Below, in pieces: positions 44,189-52,982 of a stretch of DNA of 64,000 nt. The notes under the pieces were generated by a model. That model saw nothing but the letters and a program-made list of their open reading frames with translations. It had not been told where the DNA came from and searched no databases. Both the position numbers and the translations under genes were made by a program. Source of the stretch: an uncultured Albidovulum sp. (GTDB lineage: Bacteria; Pseudomonadota; Alphaproteobacteria; Rhodobacterales; Rhodobacteraceae); assembly GCA_913064775.1 (NCBI GenBank), contig CAJYAD010000006.1, forward strand, positions 1 through 64,000, written 5' to 3'. Positions within the stretch are counted from its first letter, which is position 1. Every line of letters begins with the position of its first letter.

Positions 44189-44950
44189 ATGGCGCTCCCT
44201 GAATTCTCCATGCGTCAGCTGCTTGAAGCTGGCGTTCACTATGGCCACCAGACCCAGCGCTGGAACCCGAAGATGGGCGAATACATCTACGGCGACCGCA
44301 ACGGCATCCACATCCTCGACCTGACGCAAACGGTCCCGATGCTGGACGCCGCGCTGAATTTCATCCGCGATACCGTGGCCAAGAACGGCCGCATCCTGTT
44401 CGTCGGCACCAAGCGTCAGGCCTCGAAGCCGGTCGCCGAAGCCGCCGAGAAATGCGCGCAATACTACATGAACCACCGCTGGCTGGGCGGCACGCTGACC
44501 AACTGGCAGACCGTGTCGAAGTCGATCCAGCGCCTGAAGCAGCTTGATGAGCTGCTGTCGCAGGGCGCCGAGGGCCTGACCAAGAAAGAGCGTCTGGGCA
44601 TGGAGCGCGAGCAGACCAAGCTGCAGGCCAGCCTGGGCGGCATCCGCGAAATGGGCGGCGTGCCCGACGCGCTGTTCGTGATCGACGTGAACAAGGAGGA
44701 TCTGGCGATCCTCGAGGCCAAGAAGCTGGGCATCCCGGTGGTCGCGATCGTCGACACCAACTGCTCGCCCAAGGGCATCGACTACATCATCCCGGGCAAT
44801 GACGATGCGGCCCGCGCGATCGCGCTCTACTGCGATCTGGTCAGCCGCGCCGCGCTGGACGGCATGACCGCACAGATGGGCGCCGCTGGCGTCGACCTGG
44901 GCGCGCTCGAAGAGGCGCCGGCCGAGGAAGTGGTCGCCGCCGAGGCCTGA
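44189..44950 (+). CDS. rpsB: 30S ribosomal protein S2
   Basis: A 253-residue protein. The start [25 protein letters not shown] and the signature [18 protein letters not shown] are S2 hallmarks, as are [36 protein letters not shown]. The frame is open further upstream but only this ATG has GGAAAGGA at suitable distance and follows the leader. The C-terminal 25 residues are acidic ([13 protein letters not shown]). It is followed by tsf. Confidence 0.98.
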   Translation: MALPEFSMRQLLEAGVHYGHQTQRWNPKMGEYIYGDRNGIHILDLTQTVPMLDAALNFIRDTVAKNGRILFVGTKRQASKPVAEAAEKCAQYYMNHRWLGGTLTNWQTVSKSIQRLKQLDELLSQGAEGLTKKERLGMEREQTKLQASLGGIREMGGVPDALFVIDVNKEDLAILEAKKLGIPVVAIVDTNCSPKGIDYIIPGNDDAARAIALYCDLVSRAALDGMTAQMGAAGVDLGALEEAPAEEVVAAEA

Positions 44951-45028
44951 GGCCCCGTCACACGACTGTCGCCGGGGGGGTGTAGGCCCGCCCGGCAAAC
45001 CCTTATTTCAATATAGCAGGAGGCCGCT

Positions 45029-45916
45029 ATGGCGATCACCGCGAGCATGGTGAAGGAACTGCGCGAGAGCACCGGCGCAGGCATGATGGATGCCAAGAAG
45101 GCGCTGACCGAAACCGACGGCGACATGGAAGCTGCGGTCGACTGGCTGCGCACCAAGGGTCTGGCGAAGGCGGCCAAGAAGGCTGGCCGCACCGCGGCCG
45201 AGGGCCTCGTGGGCATCGCCGTCAAGGACGGCCGCGGCGTCACGATCGAGCTGAACTCGGAAACCGACTTCGTCGCGAAGAACGCCGATTTCCAGAAGCT
45301 GGTGGCCGAGATCACCGAGGTCGCGCTGCAGACCGGCGAAGACCTTGAGGTTCTCAAGGCGACCCATCTGAACGGCAAGCCGGTCGAGCAGGTGCTGACC
45401 GACGCGATCGCGCGCATCGGCGAGAACATGGCGCTGCGCCGGATGCATGTGCTTGAGGGCGACACGGTGGTGCATTATGTGCACAACGCCGCCGCTGACG
45501 GCATGGGCAAGATCGGCGTGCTGGTCGCGCTGAAGGGCGATGCGGCCAAGGCGCAGGAGATCGGCAAGCAGGTTGCGATGCATGTCGCCGCGACCAATCC
45601 GGCGGCGCTGTCCGAGGCCGATCTGGATCCCTCGGTCGTCGAGAAAGAGCGTCAGGTGCAGATCGAGATCGCGCGCGAGTCGGGCAAGCCCGAAGCGGTG
45701 ATCGAGAAGATGATCGAAGGCCGGATGAAGAAGTTCGTGGCCGAGGTCACGCTGCTGAGCCAGCAATTCGTGATCAACCCCGACATCACCGTAGGCCAGG
45801 CGGCCAAGGATGCGGGCGTCGAGATCACCGGTTTCGTCCGCATGGAAGTGGGCGAAGGCGTCGAGAAGAAGGAAGAGGATTTCGCCGCCGAGGTCGCCAA
45901 GACCCTGGCCGGCTGA
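45029..45916 (+). CDS. tsf: Elongation factor Ts
   Basis: A 295-residue guanine-exchange factor for EF-Tu. The N-terminal UBA-like module ([35 protein letters not shown]) is followed by two core subdomains (TEDFVAKN and the dimer region) and the C-terminal module ([32 protein letters not shown]). An AGGAGG site precedes the ATG. It ends the rpsB-tsf operon. Confidence 0.97.
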   Translation: MAITASMVKELRESTGAGMMDAKKALTETDGDMEAAVDWLRTKGLAKAAKKAGRTAAEGLVGIAVKDGRGVTIELNSETDFVAKNADFQKLVAEITEVALQTGEDLEVLKATHLNGKPVEQVLTDAIARIGENMALRRMHVLEGDTVVHYVHNAAADGMGKIGVLVALKGDAAKAQEIGKQVAMHVAATNPAALSEADLDPSVVEKERQVQIEIARESGKPEAVIEKMIEGRMKKFVAEVTLLSQQFVINPDITVGQAAKDAGVEITGFVRMEVGEGVEKKEEDFAAEVAKTLAG

Positions 45917-45941
45917 TCCCCCCTGCCCTTTGACACATCTG

Positions 45942-45970
45942 CGGCGCGGCCCCCCGGGGCTGCGCCGTTT
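45942..45970 (+). terminator. Probable terminator of rpsB-tsf
   Basis: CGGCGCGGCCCC pairs with GGGGCTGCGCCG across a CC loop (about 45942-45967, one mismatch), followed by TTTGCGTTT. The T-run is interrupted, so strength is uncertain. Confidence 0.6.
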
Positions 45971-46146
45971 GCGTTTGGAACGGGGTGCGTTTGGAATCGG
46001 TCGCGTCTTTTGGCGGCAACGTTTGGTGGCAGCCCCTGCCCCGTGGCCAAGGCCGTCACGCCCCTGGGCGGCAACGCCGGCCGGGGACCGAGGGGCCTGC
46101 ACCGGAACGACACCCGGGCAGCCAATTCGCCTGCATAAGGTTGATC

Positions 46147-46430
46147 CATAAAAAACGGTGCGGCCGACCGGACCGCACCGCCCCTTCTACGCAGGCCGAC
46201 CCTGAGGTCGGCAACGCGTCGTCGGAATTGACCTGTCGGATGGACTATACACCCGGCAGGCCAATGCTCCGGTAACCCCCGGAACGGCCCGCCTACAGTG
46301 AAATCACACTGCGGTCCGGACCGTACGTCCCTTGGCCAATGCCACCACTCACGGAACGTAAACACTTTGGCAGTTTACGTTACGTCTAGCCAGTCTGGAA
46401 AACCCTACCTGACTAAAAGGTCAGGTCTGA
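46147..46430 (-). ncRNA. Structured non-coding region downstream of luxR, possible small or 3'-UTR-derived RNA
   Basis: The gap of about 530 bases between tsf and luxR has no credible gene. On the minus strand it contains a series of hairpins: 46407-46413/46420-46426 (7 pairs), 46355-46363/46373-46381 (9 pairs, AACGTAAAC/GTTTACGTT), a 12-base palindrome CGGTCCGGACCG at 46312-46323, and 46195-46201/46206-46212 (7 pairs). It ends in a perfect 8-pair stem (46156-46163/46173-46180) followed by six U residues, a strong minus-strand terminator. The region is either a long structured 3' end of the luxR mRNA or a separate RNA. It does not match RNase P, tmRNA, 6S or SRP RNA as I know them. Confidence 0.4.
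46150..46180 (-). terminator. Intrinsic terminator, minus strand, downstream of luxR
   Basis: CGGTGCGG (46180-46173 on the minus strand) and CCGCACCG (46163-46156) form a perfect 8-pair stem with TTTTTT following (46155-46150). Confidence 0.8.
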
Positions 46431-46449
46431 GGTCCGCCTGGATCGGGCT

Positions 46450-47205
46450 TCAGACATCCATGGTAAATATCTGATTCATTATCGTCGCCTTGGCCACCGC
46501 CTGTGCCGTGTTGTCGACGTTCAGCGATTCGCGCGCGAGTCGCAGGTGCTTCTCGACCGTCGCGACAGACACCCCCATCAGCACCGCGATATCCAGCGTG
46601 GTCTTGCCCTCGGCCACCCATTCCAGCGCCTCGCGCTGGCGCGGGCTCAGCATCACGCGGGCCTGAGGATGGGGCAGCGAGATGATCCGCAGATGCGCGA
46701 CCCGGGTCAGGGCCAGGATCTCGGCCCCGTGGCGCTGCCAGATCCGATCGACATCATCATGGCCCAGCCCGGCATGCGCCACCAGCCCGATGCCACCCTT
46801 GGCGCGCACCGCAAGCGCCGCGAAGCTGATCGACATCCCCGCAAACACCCCGTGCTGCCGGTTGAAGGCGATCACCTGACGCTCGGCCGCGGTGACATTG
46901 CCGGTTTCCAGCATCTCGTCGATGCAGCGCCAGTTGCACACGCCCTGGTTCTCGTTCGCCCAACGCACCATCGGCGCGTTGCGATAAAGGCTGTCGCCGA
47001 CAAAGCGGTCGAGATAGGCCTTGGAATGGTTCGACAGCATCAGCGCATTGCCGGGTTCGCCCAGCTGATTGCCGGGATTGATGCGCGCATAGATGTACAG
47101 CAGGCGATCGAAGCCGTATTCGCGCATCCGTTCAATCAAAAGCGCCCAGACTTCGTCGACGCATCGTGCTTCAAGCAGATCGTTGATGTCGCTCAATTGA
47201 TCCAT
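46450..47205 (-). CDS. LuxR-family transcriptional regulator with autoinducer-binding-like domain
   Basis: A 251-residue protein with start at MDQLSDINDLLEARCVDEVW. Residues 1-170 match the autoinducer-binding domain (YGFDRLLYIYARINPG, and MVRWANENQG and HGVFAGMSISFAALAVRAKGGIGL around the pocket). Residues 185-250 are a GerE helix-turn-helix (LSPRQREALEWVAEGKTTLDIAVLMGVSVATVEKHLRLARESLN). No luxI synthase gene lies within the window, so it is a solo regulator here. Some ligand-pocket residues cannot be judged without alignment; the ligand may not be an acyl-homoserine lactone. Confidence 0.85.
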   Translation of the reverse strand: MDQLSDINDLLEARCVDEVWALLIERMREYGFDRLLYIYARINPGNQLGEPGNALMLSNHSKAYLDRFVGDSLYRNAPMVRWANENQGVCNWRCIDEMLETGNVTAAERQVIAFNRQHGVFAGMSISFAALAVRAKGGIGLVAHAGLGHDDVDRIWQRHGAEILALTRVAHLRIISLPHPQARVMLSPRQREALEWVAEGKTTLDIAVLMGVSVATVEKHLRLARESLNVDNTAQAVAKATIMNQIFTMDV

Positions 47206-47369
47206 GCCGCCCCTCGCCTCCACCCTGACCGCCCCACTGTGCCAGCCGCACACTTTGCCGGGCGTTCGTCGAGAGTAAGCTGCACCACATCGGCTCGGTT
47301 CCGCGCACAGCACAGGTTTTGAGCGGTTTCGCACCGCCTCCGTTGCCCGATCGCCGCGGTTGCGCCGGC

Positions 47370-47492
47370 TTAGCCGCGGAACCAGCCCTGCACGGTGTGG
47401 GCGCCGCCTGTCACGTCCTGGCCGACACCGGCGACCGTGTTGCAGGCAGACAGCCCGATCAGGGCGATCAGTAGGATCAGGTTCTTTTTCAT
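47370..47492 (-). CDS. Entericidin A/B-like small lipoprotein
   Basis: A 40-residue lipoprotein precursor. The signal KKNLILLIALIGLSAC has the lipobox LSAC with Cys17. The mature part NTVAGVGQDVTGGAHTVQGWF is the entericidin pattern (NTVxGxGxDI). It ends up in an outer or inner membrane as a tiny lipopeptide of unclear function, perhaps an envelope stress toxin or antidote. It sits 4 bases after the stop of the upstream solute-binding gene on the same strand, so the two may be one transcript. Confidence 0.85.
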   Translation of the reverse strand: MKKNLILLIALIGLSACNTVAGVGQDVTGGAHTVQGWFRG

Positions 47493-47496
47493 GCTC

Positions 47497-49356
47497 TCAG
47501 TCCTCATACCACCAGACATCAGGGAAAAAGCCGGGCCAATCCCCATAGGCGGGCAGGTGTTCAGGGTATTTGAGTTGGCGCGAATGGGCAATCCTAGACA
47601 CCTTGGAATACCAGAACGGGATCACATAGCGCCCGGCCGTCAGGATTCGGTCGAGGGCACGCACGGCGGCGGCGAATTCGGCCGGGTCCTTGGTGTCCAG
47701 CATGGTGGCGATCATCGCCTCGGCCGGGGGCGAGTTCATCCCCATCCAGTTGCGGGTGCCCGGCTCGGTCACGCCCTCATGGCCCCAATACAGCATCTGC
47801 TCATTCCCGGGGCTGAGGCTGAGCGCGCGGACATACCACGTCATGTCGAAATCATAGCGATTGGTGCGCTCGACATATTGGGCGCTGTCGACGGTGGTGA
47901 TGTGGGCGGTGATCCCCAGCCGCCTCAGCGCACGCACATAGATCGAGGCCGCCGACCCCACCGCCTGCTGCTGGCCCTGCGACAGCAGGATGGTGAAGCG
48001 GAACGGCTGGCCCTCGGCATTGGTCAGCTCGCCATGGCGCACCTTCCAGCCGGCCTCGGCCAGCAGTTTCATCGCCTTGCGGATCGCGCCGCGGTCCATC
48101 TCGGACAGGGTCGAGGTTGGCAGGCTGTAGCCCGACAGCGCCCCGGGCGGCAGCTGGGTCTTGAACGGCTCCAGCAGCGCGCGCACCCGCCCGGTGGCCG
48201 GGCCGGGCCGCATTCCCAGCACCGAGTTCGAGTAATAGGAGGTGATGCGCGGATCGGCCCCGCCGTTCACGGTGCGGTTGATGAAATCGAAGTTGAAGGC
48301 GTCGATCAGCGCCTGACGCACCCGCCAATCCTTGAACTCGGGCCGGCGGGTGTTCATCACCAGCCCCTGGATCCCCGAAGGCCGTTTCGAAGGGATCTCG
48401 CTTAGCACCACCTGTCCGGCGCGCACGGCGGGAAAGTTGAAATTGGTCTTCCACTTCGCCGGGCTGGGTTCACGGTAGAAATCCAGATCGCCCGCCTTGA
48501 AGGATTCGAACATCGCGTTGGCGTCGCCGAAATATTCGTAGCGGATGGTGGCGAAGTTGAACCGCCCGCGGTTCACCGGCAGATCGCGCGCCCACCAATG
48601 CGGGTTCTTCTGGTAGACGATGTAGCGCCCGGGCGAGAAGGATTTGACCACATAGGGCCCCGATCCGATCGGCACCATCAGTCCCGAGGCGCCCAGATCG
48701 CGGCCCTCCCACTGCGCCTTTTCCAGCACCGGGCGCAGGCCCAGGATCAGCGGCAATTCCCGGTCCGGCGTGTTGAAGGTGAAGCGCACTGTGCGCGGCC
48801 CCACCTGGGTGGCGCTGGCGACCTTCGCCCAGGCCCCGGCGTAAAGCGGGTTCACCTTGGCCAGCGCCTTGAACGACCACAGAACGTCGGCCACCGTCAC
48901 CGGCTTGCCGTCCGAGAATCGGGCCTTGGGGTTGAGGGTGAATTCCACCCAGCTGCGGCTGGAATCGGTGCTCACCGATTCGGCCAGCTCGGGATAGAGG
49001 GTGAAAGGTTCATCGAGCGAGCGCGTCATCAGCGACTGCACCGTCAGATGCGTCAACTGGTAGGGCGCGCGCCCCTTCAGGGTGAAGGGATTGAGTGAAT
49101 CGAAGCTGGAAACATCGCCCACCCGGATCGACCCGCCCTTAGGCGCGTTCGGGTTGGCATAGGGCAGCGACACAAAATCCTGTGGTAGCGCCGGGGCGCC
49201 ATACATAGCAATGCCATGCGCGCCGGCAAGAGCGGCCTTGGTGGCACCCGGATCCGCCCCCTGCCCCGCCTGATCCGCCACCGCCCCGCCGGCCCCGAGT
49301 GCCAGCGCAACCGCCAGCCCAAGCCCGCGCACAAATCGGAAAAATTCCGGCGTCAT
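47497..49356 (-). CDS. Peptide/oligopeptide-type extracellular solute-binding protein (family 5, YejA-like)
   Basis: A 619-residue periplasmic binding protein if the ATG at 49356 is used; this start gives a clean signal peptide (MTPEFFRFVRGLGLAVALALGAGGAVA). The family 5 pattern is clear: GGSIRVGDVSSFDSLNPFTLKG, PARFSDGKPVTVADVLWSF, RFTFNTPDRELPLIL and the C-terminal WYSKVSRIAHSRQLKYPEH. YejA-type proteins carry microcin-like peptides or oligopeptides. The permease and ATPase genes are not adjacent, so its transporter is encoded elsewhere. Confidence 0.88.
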   Translation of the reverse strand: MTPEFFRFVRGLGLAVALALGAGGAVADQAGQGADPGATKAALAGAHGIAMYGAPALPQDFVSLPYANPNAPKGGSIRVGDVSSFDSLNPFTLKGRAPYQLTHLTVQSLMTRSLDEPFTLYPELAESVSTDSSRSWVEFTLNPKARFSDGKPVTVADVLWSFKALAKVNPLYAGAWAKVASATQVGPRTVRFTFNTPDRELPLILGLRPVLEKAQWEGRDLGASGLMVPIGSGPYVVKSFSPGRYIVYQKNPHWWARDLPVNRGRFNFATIRYEYFGDANAMFESFKAGDLDFYREPSPAKWKTNFNFPAVRAGQVVLSEIPSKRPSGIQGLVMNTRRPEFKDWRVRQALIDAFNFDFINRTVNGGADPRITSYYSNSVLGMRPGPATGRVRALLEPFKTQLPPGALSGYSLPTSTLSEMDRGAIRKAMKLLAEAGWKVRHGELTNAEGQPFRFTILLSQGQQQAVGSAASIYVRALRRLGITAHITTVDSAQYVERTNRYDFDMTWYVRALSLSPGNEQMLYWGHEGVTEPGTRNWMGMNSPPAEAMIATMLDTKDPAEFAAAVRALDRILTAGRYVIPFWYSKVSRIAHSRQLKYPEHLPAYGDWPGFFPDVWWYED

Positions 49357-49434
49357 CAGTGAAACAATCCGTCTGCTCTTGTTTTTGTTGGACCCCAAGC
49401 TACCGGGGCTTGTGAGGGTTTTCAAACTTTTAGC

Positions 49435-49463
49435 TTGGAGAGCGCATCAAGTATGCGTATAAA
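49435..49463 (+). promoter_or_regulatory. Promoter of the small-RNA candidate
   Basis: TTGGAG (49435-49440) and TATAAA (49458-49463) with 17 bases between; the -10 box is nearly perfect. The predicted start is near 49470. Confidence 0.65.
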
Positions 49464-49469
49464 GAACCC

Positions 49470-49545
49470 ACTGCTCGATAGGTTTCTTGCCTGTATGAAA
49501 CCTGCCTCAATGACTTGACGCCCGCCTTGTGCGGGCGTTTTTTTT
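49470..49545 (+). ncRNA. Putative small RNA (about 75 nt)
   Basis: Directly downstream of a good promoter lie a perfect 7-pair hairpin (AGGTTTC 49480-49486 with GAAACCT 49497-49503), a short unpaired linker (GCCTCAATGACTTGA), and a strong intrinsic terminator (CGCCCGC/GCGGGCG with eight T). Both neighbouring genes point away from it, so this terminator has no other gene to serve. A 7-codon reading frame starting at 49496 is too short to trust. The targets are unknown. Confidence 0.65.
49519..49545 (+). terminator. Intrinsic terminator of the small-RNA candidate
   Basis: CGCCCGC (49519-49525), loop CTTGT, GCGGGCG (49531-49537), then TTTTTTTT (49538-49545). Confidence 0.93.
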
Positions 49546-49723
49546 GGCCCCGTATTCCGCTGAATTTCGCCGCCGCTTCTGCGTCGCAGATGCCCCGGAT
49601 CGCGGCGCCGCCGCAAGGGTCCGCGTGGCGCCTGGGCGAAGTTCCGCGCGGCGGTGCTGACCTCTGGCGTCCGGCGAAACCCCTGCCTATCTTGCGCGCC
49701 GCAAACATAGGGGAGAACGGAAC

Positions 49724-50497
49724 ATGAGCCTTCAGGGCAAACGGGCGATCATCACCGGATCGACATCTGGTATCGGGCTGGGCGTGGCCGAGGCGCTGGC
49801 CGCCGCGGGCGCCGAGGTGGTGCTGAACTCCTTCACCGACACCGAGGCCGACCATGCGCTGGCCGCGCGAATCGCGAAGGCGCACCGAATCACCGCGCGC
49901 TACATTGCTGCCGACATGTCCGACGGTACGGCCTGTCGGGGCCTGATCGAGGCCGCTGGCGGTTGTGACATTCTCGTGAACAACGCCGGCATCCAGCATG
50001 TCGCCGCGATCGAGGATTTCCCGGTCGTGCAATGGGACCGGATCATCGCGATCAACCTCACGTCGTCGTTCCACACCACCGCTGCCGCCCTGCCGGGAAT
50101 GCGCGAAAAAGGCTGGGGCCGGATCGTCAACATCGCCTCGGCGCATGGGCTGACGGCCTCGCCCTTCAAATCGGCCTATGTCGCGGCCAAGCACGGCATC
50201 GTCGGGCTGACCAAGACCGTGGCGCTCGAGGCCGCGGGCAAGGGTGTCACCTGCAACGCGATCTGCCCGGGCTATGTGCTGACGCCGCTGGTCGAGGCGC
50301 AGATCCCCGATCAGATGAAGACCCACGGGATGGACCGCGAGACGGTGATCCGGGAGGTGATGCTGGACCGACAGCCCTCGCGCCAGTTCGCCACGGTCGA
50401 AGAGATCGGCGGCACGGCGGCCTTCCTGTGCTCGGATGCGGCGGCGCAGATCACCGGCACCACGATCAGCGTCGATGGCGGCTGGACGGCGATGTAG
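49724..50497 (+). CDS. bdhA: 3-hydroxybutyrate dehydrogenase
   Basis: A 257-residue short-chain dehydrogenase. The NAD site TGSTSGIGLG, the NNAG motif DILVNNAGIQHVA, the catalytic Ser in NIASAHGL, and Tyr/Lys in SAYVAAKHG are present. HVAAIEDFP and the lid region with LVEAQIPDQMKTHGMDRETVIREVMLDRQPSRQF are typical of D-3-hydroxybutyrate dehydrogenases (BdhA). It makes acetoacetate from 3-hydroxybutyrate, linking PHB breakdown to central metabolism. Confidence 0.92.
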   Translation: MSLQGKRAIITGSTSGIGLGVAEALAAAGAEVVLNSFTDTEADHALAARIAKAHRITARYIAADMSDGTACRGLIEAAGGCDILVNNAGIQHVAAIEDFPVVQWDRIIAINLTSSFHTTAAALPGMREKGWGRIVNIASAHGLTASPFKSAYVAAKHGIVGLTKTVALEAAGKGVTCNAICPGYVLTPLVEAQIPDQMKTHGMDRETVIREVMLDRQPSRQFATVEEIGGTAAFLCSDAAAQITGTTISVDGGWTAM

Positions 50498-50517
50498 CCT
50501 TGGGCGGCGCGCGGGGC

Positions 50518-51129
50518 CTAGAGCGCCCCGCGCCCCAGCTCAAACGCCAGCCCCCACATGATCGCCCCGATCAACAGGTCCAGCACCTGCCAGGCCCGGC
50601 GCGAGGTCATCACCGGCGCCAGGAACCGCGCCCCGAACCCCAGCGAGAAGAAGAACGCGAAAGAGGCTGTGACCGCCCCCAGCCCGAAGGCCGCCTTCAG
50701 CCCGTCGCCGTGAAACTGGGTTGAGACCGCGCCGATCAGCCCCAGCGTGTCCAGATAGACATGCGGGTTCAGCCAGGTGAAGGCCGCCCCCGCCGCCAGC
50801 GTCGGCCACAGCCCGGCACTTTCGCCCTTCAGTACCAGCGCGTAATCGCCCTTCCAGGCCGCCAGCAGCCGCTGCGCGCCATAGACCGCCAGAAACGCCG
50901 CCCCCGCCAGCGACAAAAGCCGCGGCAGCGCCGGCCAAAGCGCCACCACCGCCCCGAATCCCAGCACCCCGGCCGAGATCAGCACCGCATCGGCCAGCGC
51001 GCAAAGCAGCACCAGCGGCAGCACATGCGCCCTGAGCAGCCCCTGACGCAGCACAAAGGCATTCTGCGCGCCGATCGCCAGGATCAGCGAGCCCCCGGTC
51101 AGGAAGCCCGTCAGCGCGGCCTTGAACAT
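50518..51129 (-). CDS. LysE/ArgO family amino acid exporter
   Basis: A 203-residue inner-membrane protein with six predicted helices. The first loop reads SLILAIGAQNAFVLRQGLLR and the fourth segment TWLNPHVYLDTLGLIG, both typical for LysE/ArgO exporters of lysine or arginine. It is the second gene after the DUF502 gene on the same strand, 1 base apart. Confidence 0.88.
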   Translation of the reverse strand: MFKAALTGFLTGGSLILAIGAQNAFVLRQGLLRAHVLPLVLLCALADAVLISAGVLGFGAVVALWPALPRLLSLAGAAFLAVYGAQRLLAAWKGDYALVLKGESAGLWPTLAAGAAFTWLNPHVYLDTLGLIGAVSTQFHGDGLKAAFGLGAVTASFAFFFSLGFGARFLAPVMTSRRAWQVLDLLIGAIMWGLAFELGRGAL

Positions 51130-51130
51130 C

Positions 51131-51841
51131 TCAGCGCGCGGCCTTGGCGGGCGGTTTGGTCGGATCCTTGGGATTGGGATAGACCAGCCCCGCCGAGATG
51201 ATCAGCTTCGCAGCGTCCTCGACCTTCATGTCCAGCAAGATGACGTCCGAGGACGGCAGAAACAGCAAAAAGCCCGAGGTCGGGTTCGGCGTGGTCGGCA
51301 GGAAGACCGATACGATCGGCTCCTCGGCCAGAATGCGCCGCGCGATCTCGCCCTTCGCATTGGTCGACACGAAGCCGATCGCCCAGATCCCCCGGCGCGG
51401 ATATTCCACCAGACAGGCCTTGTCGAAATTGGTCTCGGACTGGGCAAAGACGGTCTCGGCGATCTGCTTGAGCCCGGCATAGATCGAGCGCACCACCGGC
51501 ATGCGGTTCACCAGACGCTCGCCCCAGCCCAGCAGAGATCGCCCGATCAGCCCCTTCGCCAGCCAGCCCACCAGCGTCGTGAAGACCAGAAAGACGATGA
51601 CCCCCACGCCGCGGATATTGACCGCGAATTTCGGCCCCAGCCAGTCGCCCAGCAGGCTGCCGGGCTGCAGCGGTTTCGGCACGAACGGCAGCACCCAGCT
51701 GTCGATCCAGCCGGTGACCGTCCAGATCAGATATAGCGTCAGCCCGATCGGCAGCACCACCACCAGCCCGGTCAGGAAGGAATTGCGCAGACGGCCGAAC
51801 CGGCGGCGCTTGCGGGGGGCGGGGTCTTCGGTGTTGGTCAT
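51131..51841 (-). CDS. DUF502 family membrane protein
   Basis: A 236-residue protein with two membrane segments (FLTGLVVVLPIGLTLYLIW and IRGVGVIVFLVFTTLVGWL) and a C-terminal soluble domain (MPVVRSIYAGLKQIAETVF, then FLPTTPNPTSGFLLFLPSSDVILLDM). This matches DUF502, a conserved but uncharacterised membrane family. The N-terminus is basic (RKRRRFGRLRNSF). Confidence 0.88.
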   Translation of the reverse strand: MTNTEDPAPRKRRRFGRLRNSFLTGLVVVLPIGLTLYLIWTVTGWIDSWVLPFVPKPLQPGSLLGDWLGPKFAVNIRGVGVIVFLVFTTLVGWLAKGLIGRSLLGWGERLVNRMPVVRSIYAGLKQIAETVFAQSETNFDKACLVEYPRRGIWAIGFVSTNAKGEIARRILAEEPIVSVFLPTTPNPTSGFLLFLPSSDVILLDMKVEDAAKLIISAGLVYPNPKDPTKPPAKAAR

Positions 51842-51931
51842 CTGGCGTCCCTTGGATCGGCCCGACTTTAGGCTGCACGCCAGGCGGCGGCAATGGGGCG
51901 GTTGCGGGCCCCTTGCAGGCGTCGGCGCCGG

Positions 51932-52035
51932 GGGTTACGCCCCCCCCGGACCCCCGCGGAGTATTTTTCCCAAGATGAAGGCCACATCGATCCAGCGCCC
52001 TTCCGTGCTTTCATTGTTCCCCAAATACGCAGGCG
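51932..52035. repeat. Intergenic repeat copy E (paired arms)
   Basis: G/C-rich unit, then AGTATTTTTCCCAAGATG (51960-51977) with AAGG behind, a loop of about 26 bases, and the opposite arm CTTTCATTGTTCCCCAAA with TACGC (52008-52030). The opposite arm matches copy C. It lies between the DUF502 and psuG genes. Confidence 0.7.
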
Positions 52036-52040
52036 GGTTT

Positions 52041-52982
52041 TCATCCTTGCCGGGTGGCGATCTCCTTGGCGATCTCCGCCGCCAGCCGCGCATTGTTGCG
52101 CACCAGCGCGATATTGGCCGCCAACGAGCGGCCCTCGGTCAGCGCAAAGATCCGGTCCAGCAGGAAGGGCGTCACCGCCTTTGCCGCAATGCCCTGCGCG
52201 GCGGCCTCGGCCAGGGCGGCCTCGATCGCCGGGGTGATCTCGGCGCGCGCGATCTCGGCCTTGGGCGGCACCGGATTGGCCACCAGCTGCCCGCCCGCCA
52301 GCCCCAGCGCGCCGCGCGCCAGATGGGCGGCGGCGATCTCGGCGGCGCTGTCCATGCGCAGCGGTGCTGCCAGGCCCGAGCTCTGCGACCAGAAGGCCGG
52401 GAAATCGTCCTGGCCATAGGCGATCACCGGCACGCCCAGGGTTTCCAGCACCTCGAGCGTCTTCGGCAGATCGAGGATCGCCTTCGCCCCTGCCGCCACC
52501 ACCGTCACCGGCGTCAGCGCCAGCTCGCGCAGATCGGCCGAGATGTCAAAGCTCAGCTCTGCCCCCCGGTGGACGCCGCCGATGCCGCCGGTGGCAAAGA
52601 CCGAAATCCCCGCCAGATGCGCCGCGATCATCGTCCCCGCCACTGTCGTGGCCCCGGTCCTGCCCGCCGCGATACAGGCCGCCAGATCGGCGCGTGAAAG
52701 CTTCATCACCGCGTCGGCACGCGCCAGCTGCTCCAGCTCAGCCGGCTCCAGCCCGACATGCAGCCGCCCCCCGAGCACCGCGATGGTGGCCGGCACCGCG
52801 CCCGCGTCGCGGATCTCGGCCTCGACGGCGCGGGCGGTTTCCACATTCTGGGGATAGGGCATGCCATGGGTGATGATGGTCGATTCCAACGCCACAAGCG
52901 GCTTGCCCGAAGCCTTTGCAACGCGCACTTCTTCGGAATAGTCTGGCTGCAACATCGGCGCCCCCGGTTTCTGATCTTCCAT
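52041..52982 (-). CDS. psuG: Pseudouridine-5'-phosphate glycosidase
   Basis: A 313-residue enzyme that splits pseudouridine 5'-phosphate into uracil and ribose 5-phosphate. Family landmarks are VALESTIITHGMPYPQN, AVPATIAVLGGRLHVGL, GATTVAGTMIAAHLAGI, FATGGIGGVHRGAE and the ends VANPVP and TPFLL. The start at 52982 is chosen by comparison with E. coli PsuG length (312); 52955 is the alternative. The kinase gene psuK lies about 950 bases upstream on the same strand, but two plus-strand genes separate them. Confidence 0.92.
   Translation of the reverse strand: MEDQKPGAPMLQPDYSEEVRVAKASGKPLVALESTIITHGMPYPQNVETARAVEAEIRDAGAVPATIAVLGGRLHVGLEPAELEQLARADAVMKLSRADLAACIAAGRTGATTVAGTMIAAHLAGISVFATGGIGGVHRGAELSFDISADLRELALTPVTVVAAGAKAILDLPKTLEVLETLGVPVIAYGQDDFPAFWSQSSGLAAPLRMDSAAEIAAAHLARGALGLAGGQLVANPVPPKAEIARAEITPAIEAALAEAAAQGIAAKAVTPFLLDRIFALTEGRSLAANIALVRNNARLAAEIAKEIATRQG

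Larger units (their letters stand above)
49357..49723. other. Intergenic region carrying the small-RNA candidate and the bdhA promoter
   Basis: About 370 bases between the solute-binding gene start and bdhA. The left part holds the small-RNA gene entered below. The right part (49550-49723) has no gene and should hold the bdhA promoter; an AGGGGAG ribosome-binding site lies before bdhA. Confidence 0.7.

Noticed and set aside
45985-46275. Possible 96-codon gene between tsf and luxR
   Set aside because: No ribosome-binding site, atypical composition, and it crosses the strong hairpin and terminator structures of the other strand.
46147-46430. A luxI-like gene or a known housekeeping RNA downstream of luxR
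   Set aside because: No frame carries autoinducer synthase motifs. Conserved parts of RNase P, tmRNA, 6S and SRP RNA were looked for and not seen.
49496-49519. Seven-codon frame inside the small-RNA candidate
   Set aside because: Too short, and its start lies within the hairpin; no ribosome-binding site.
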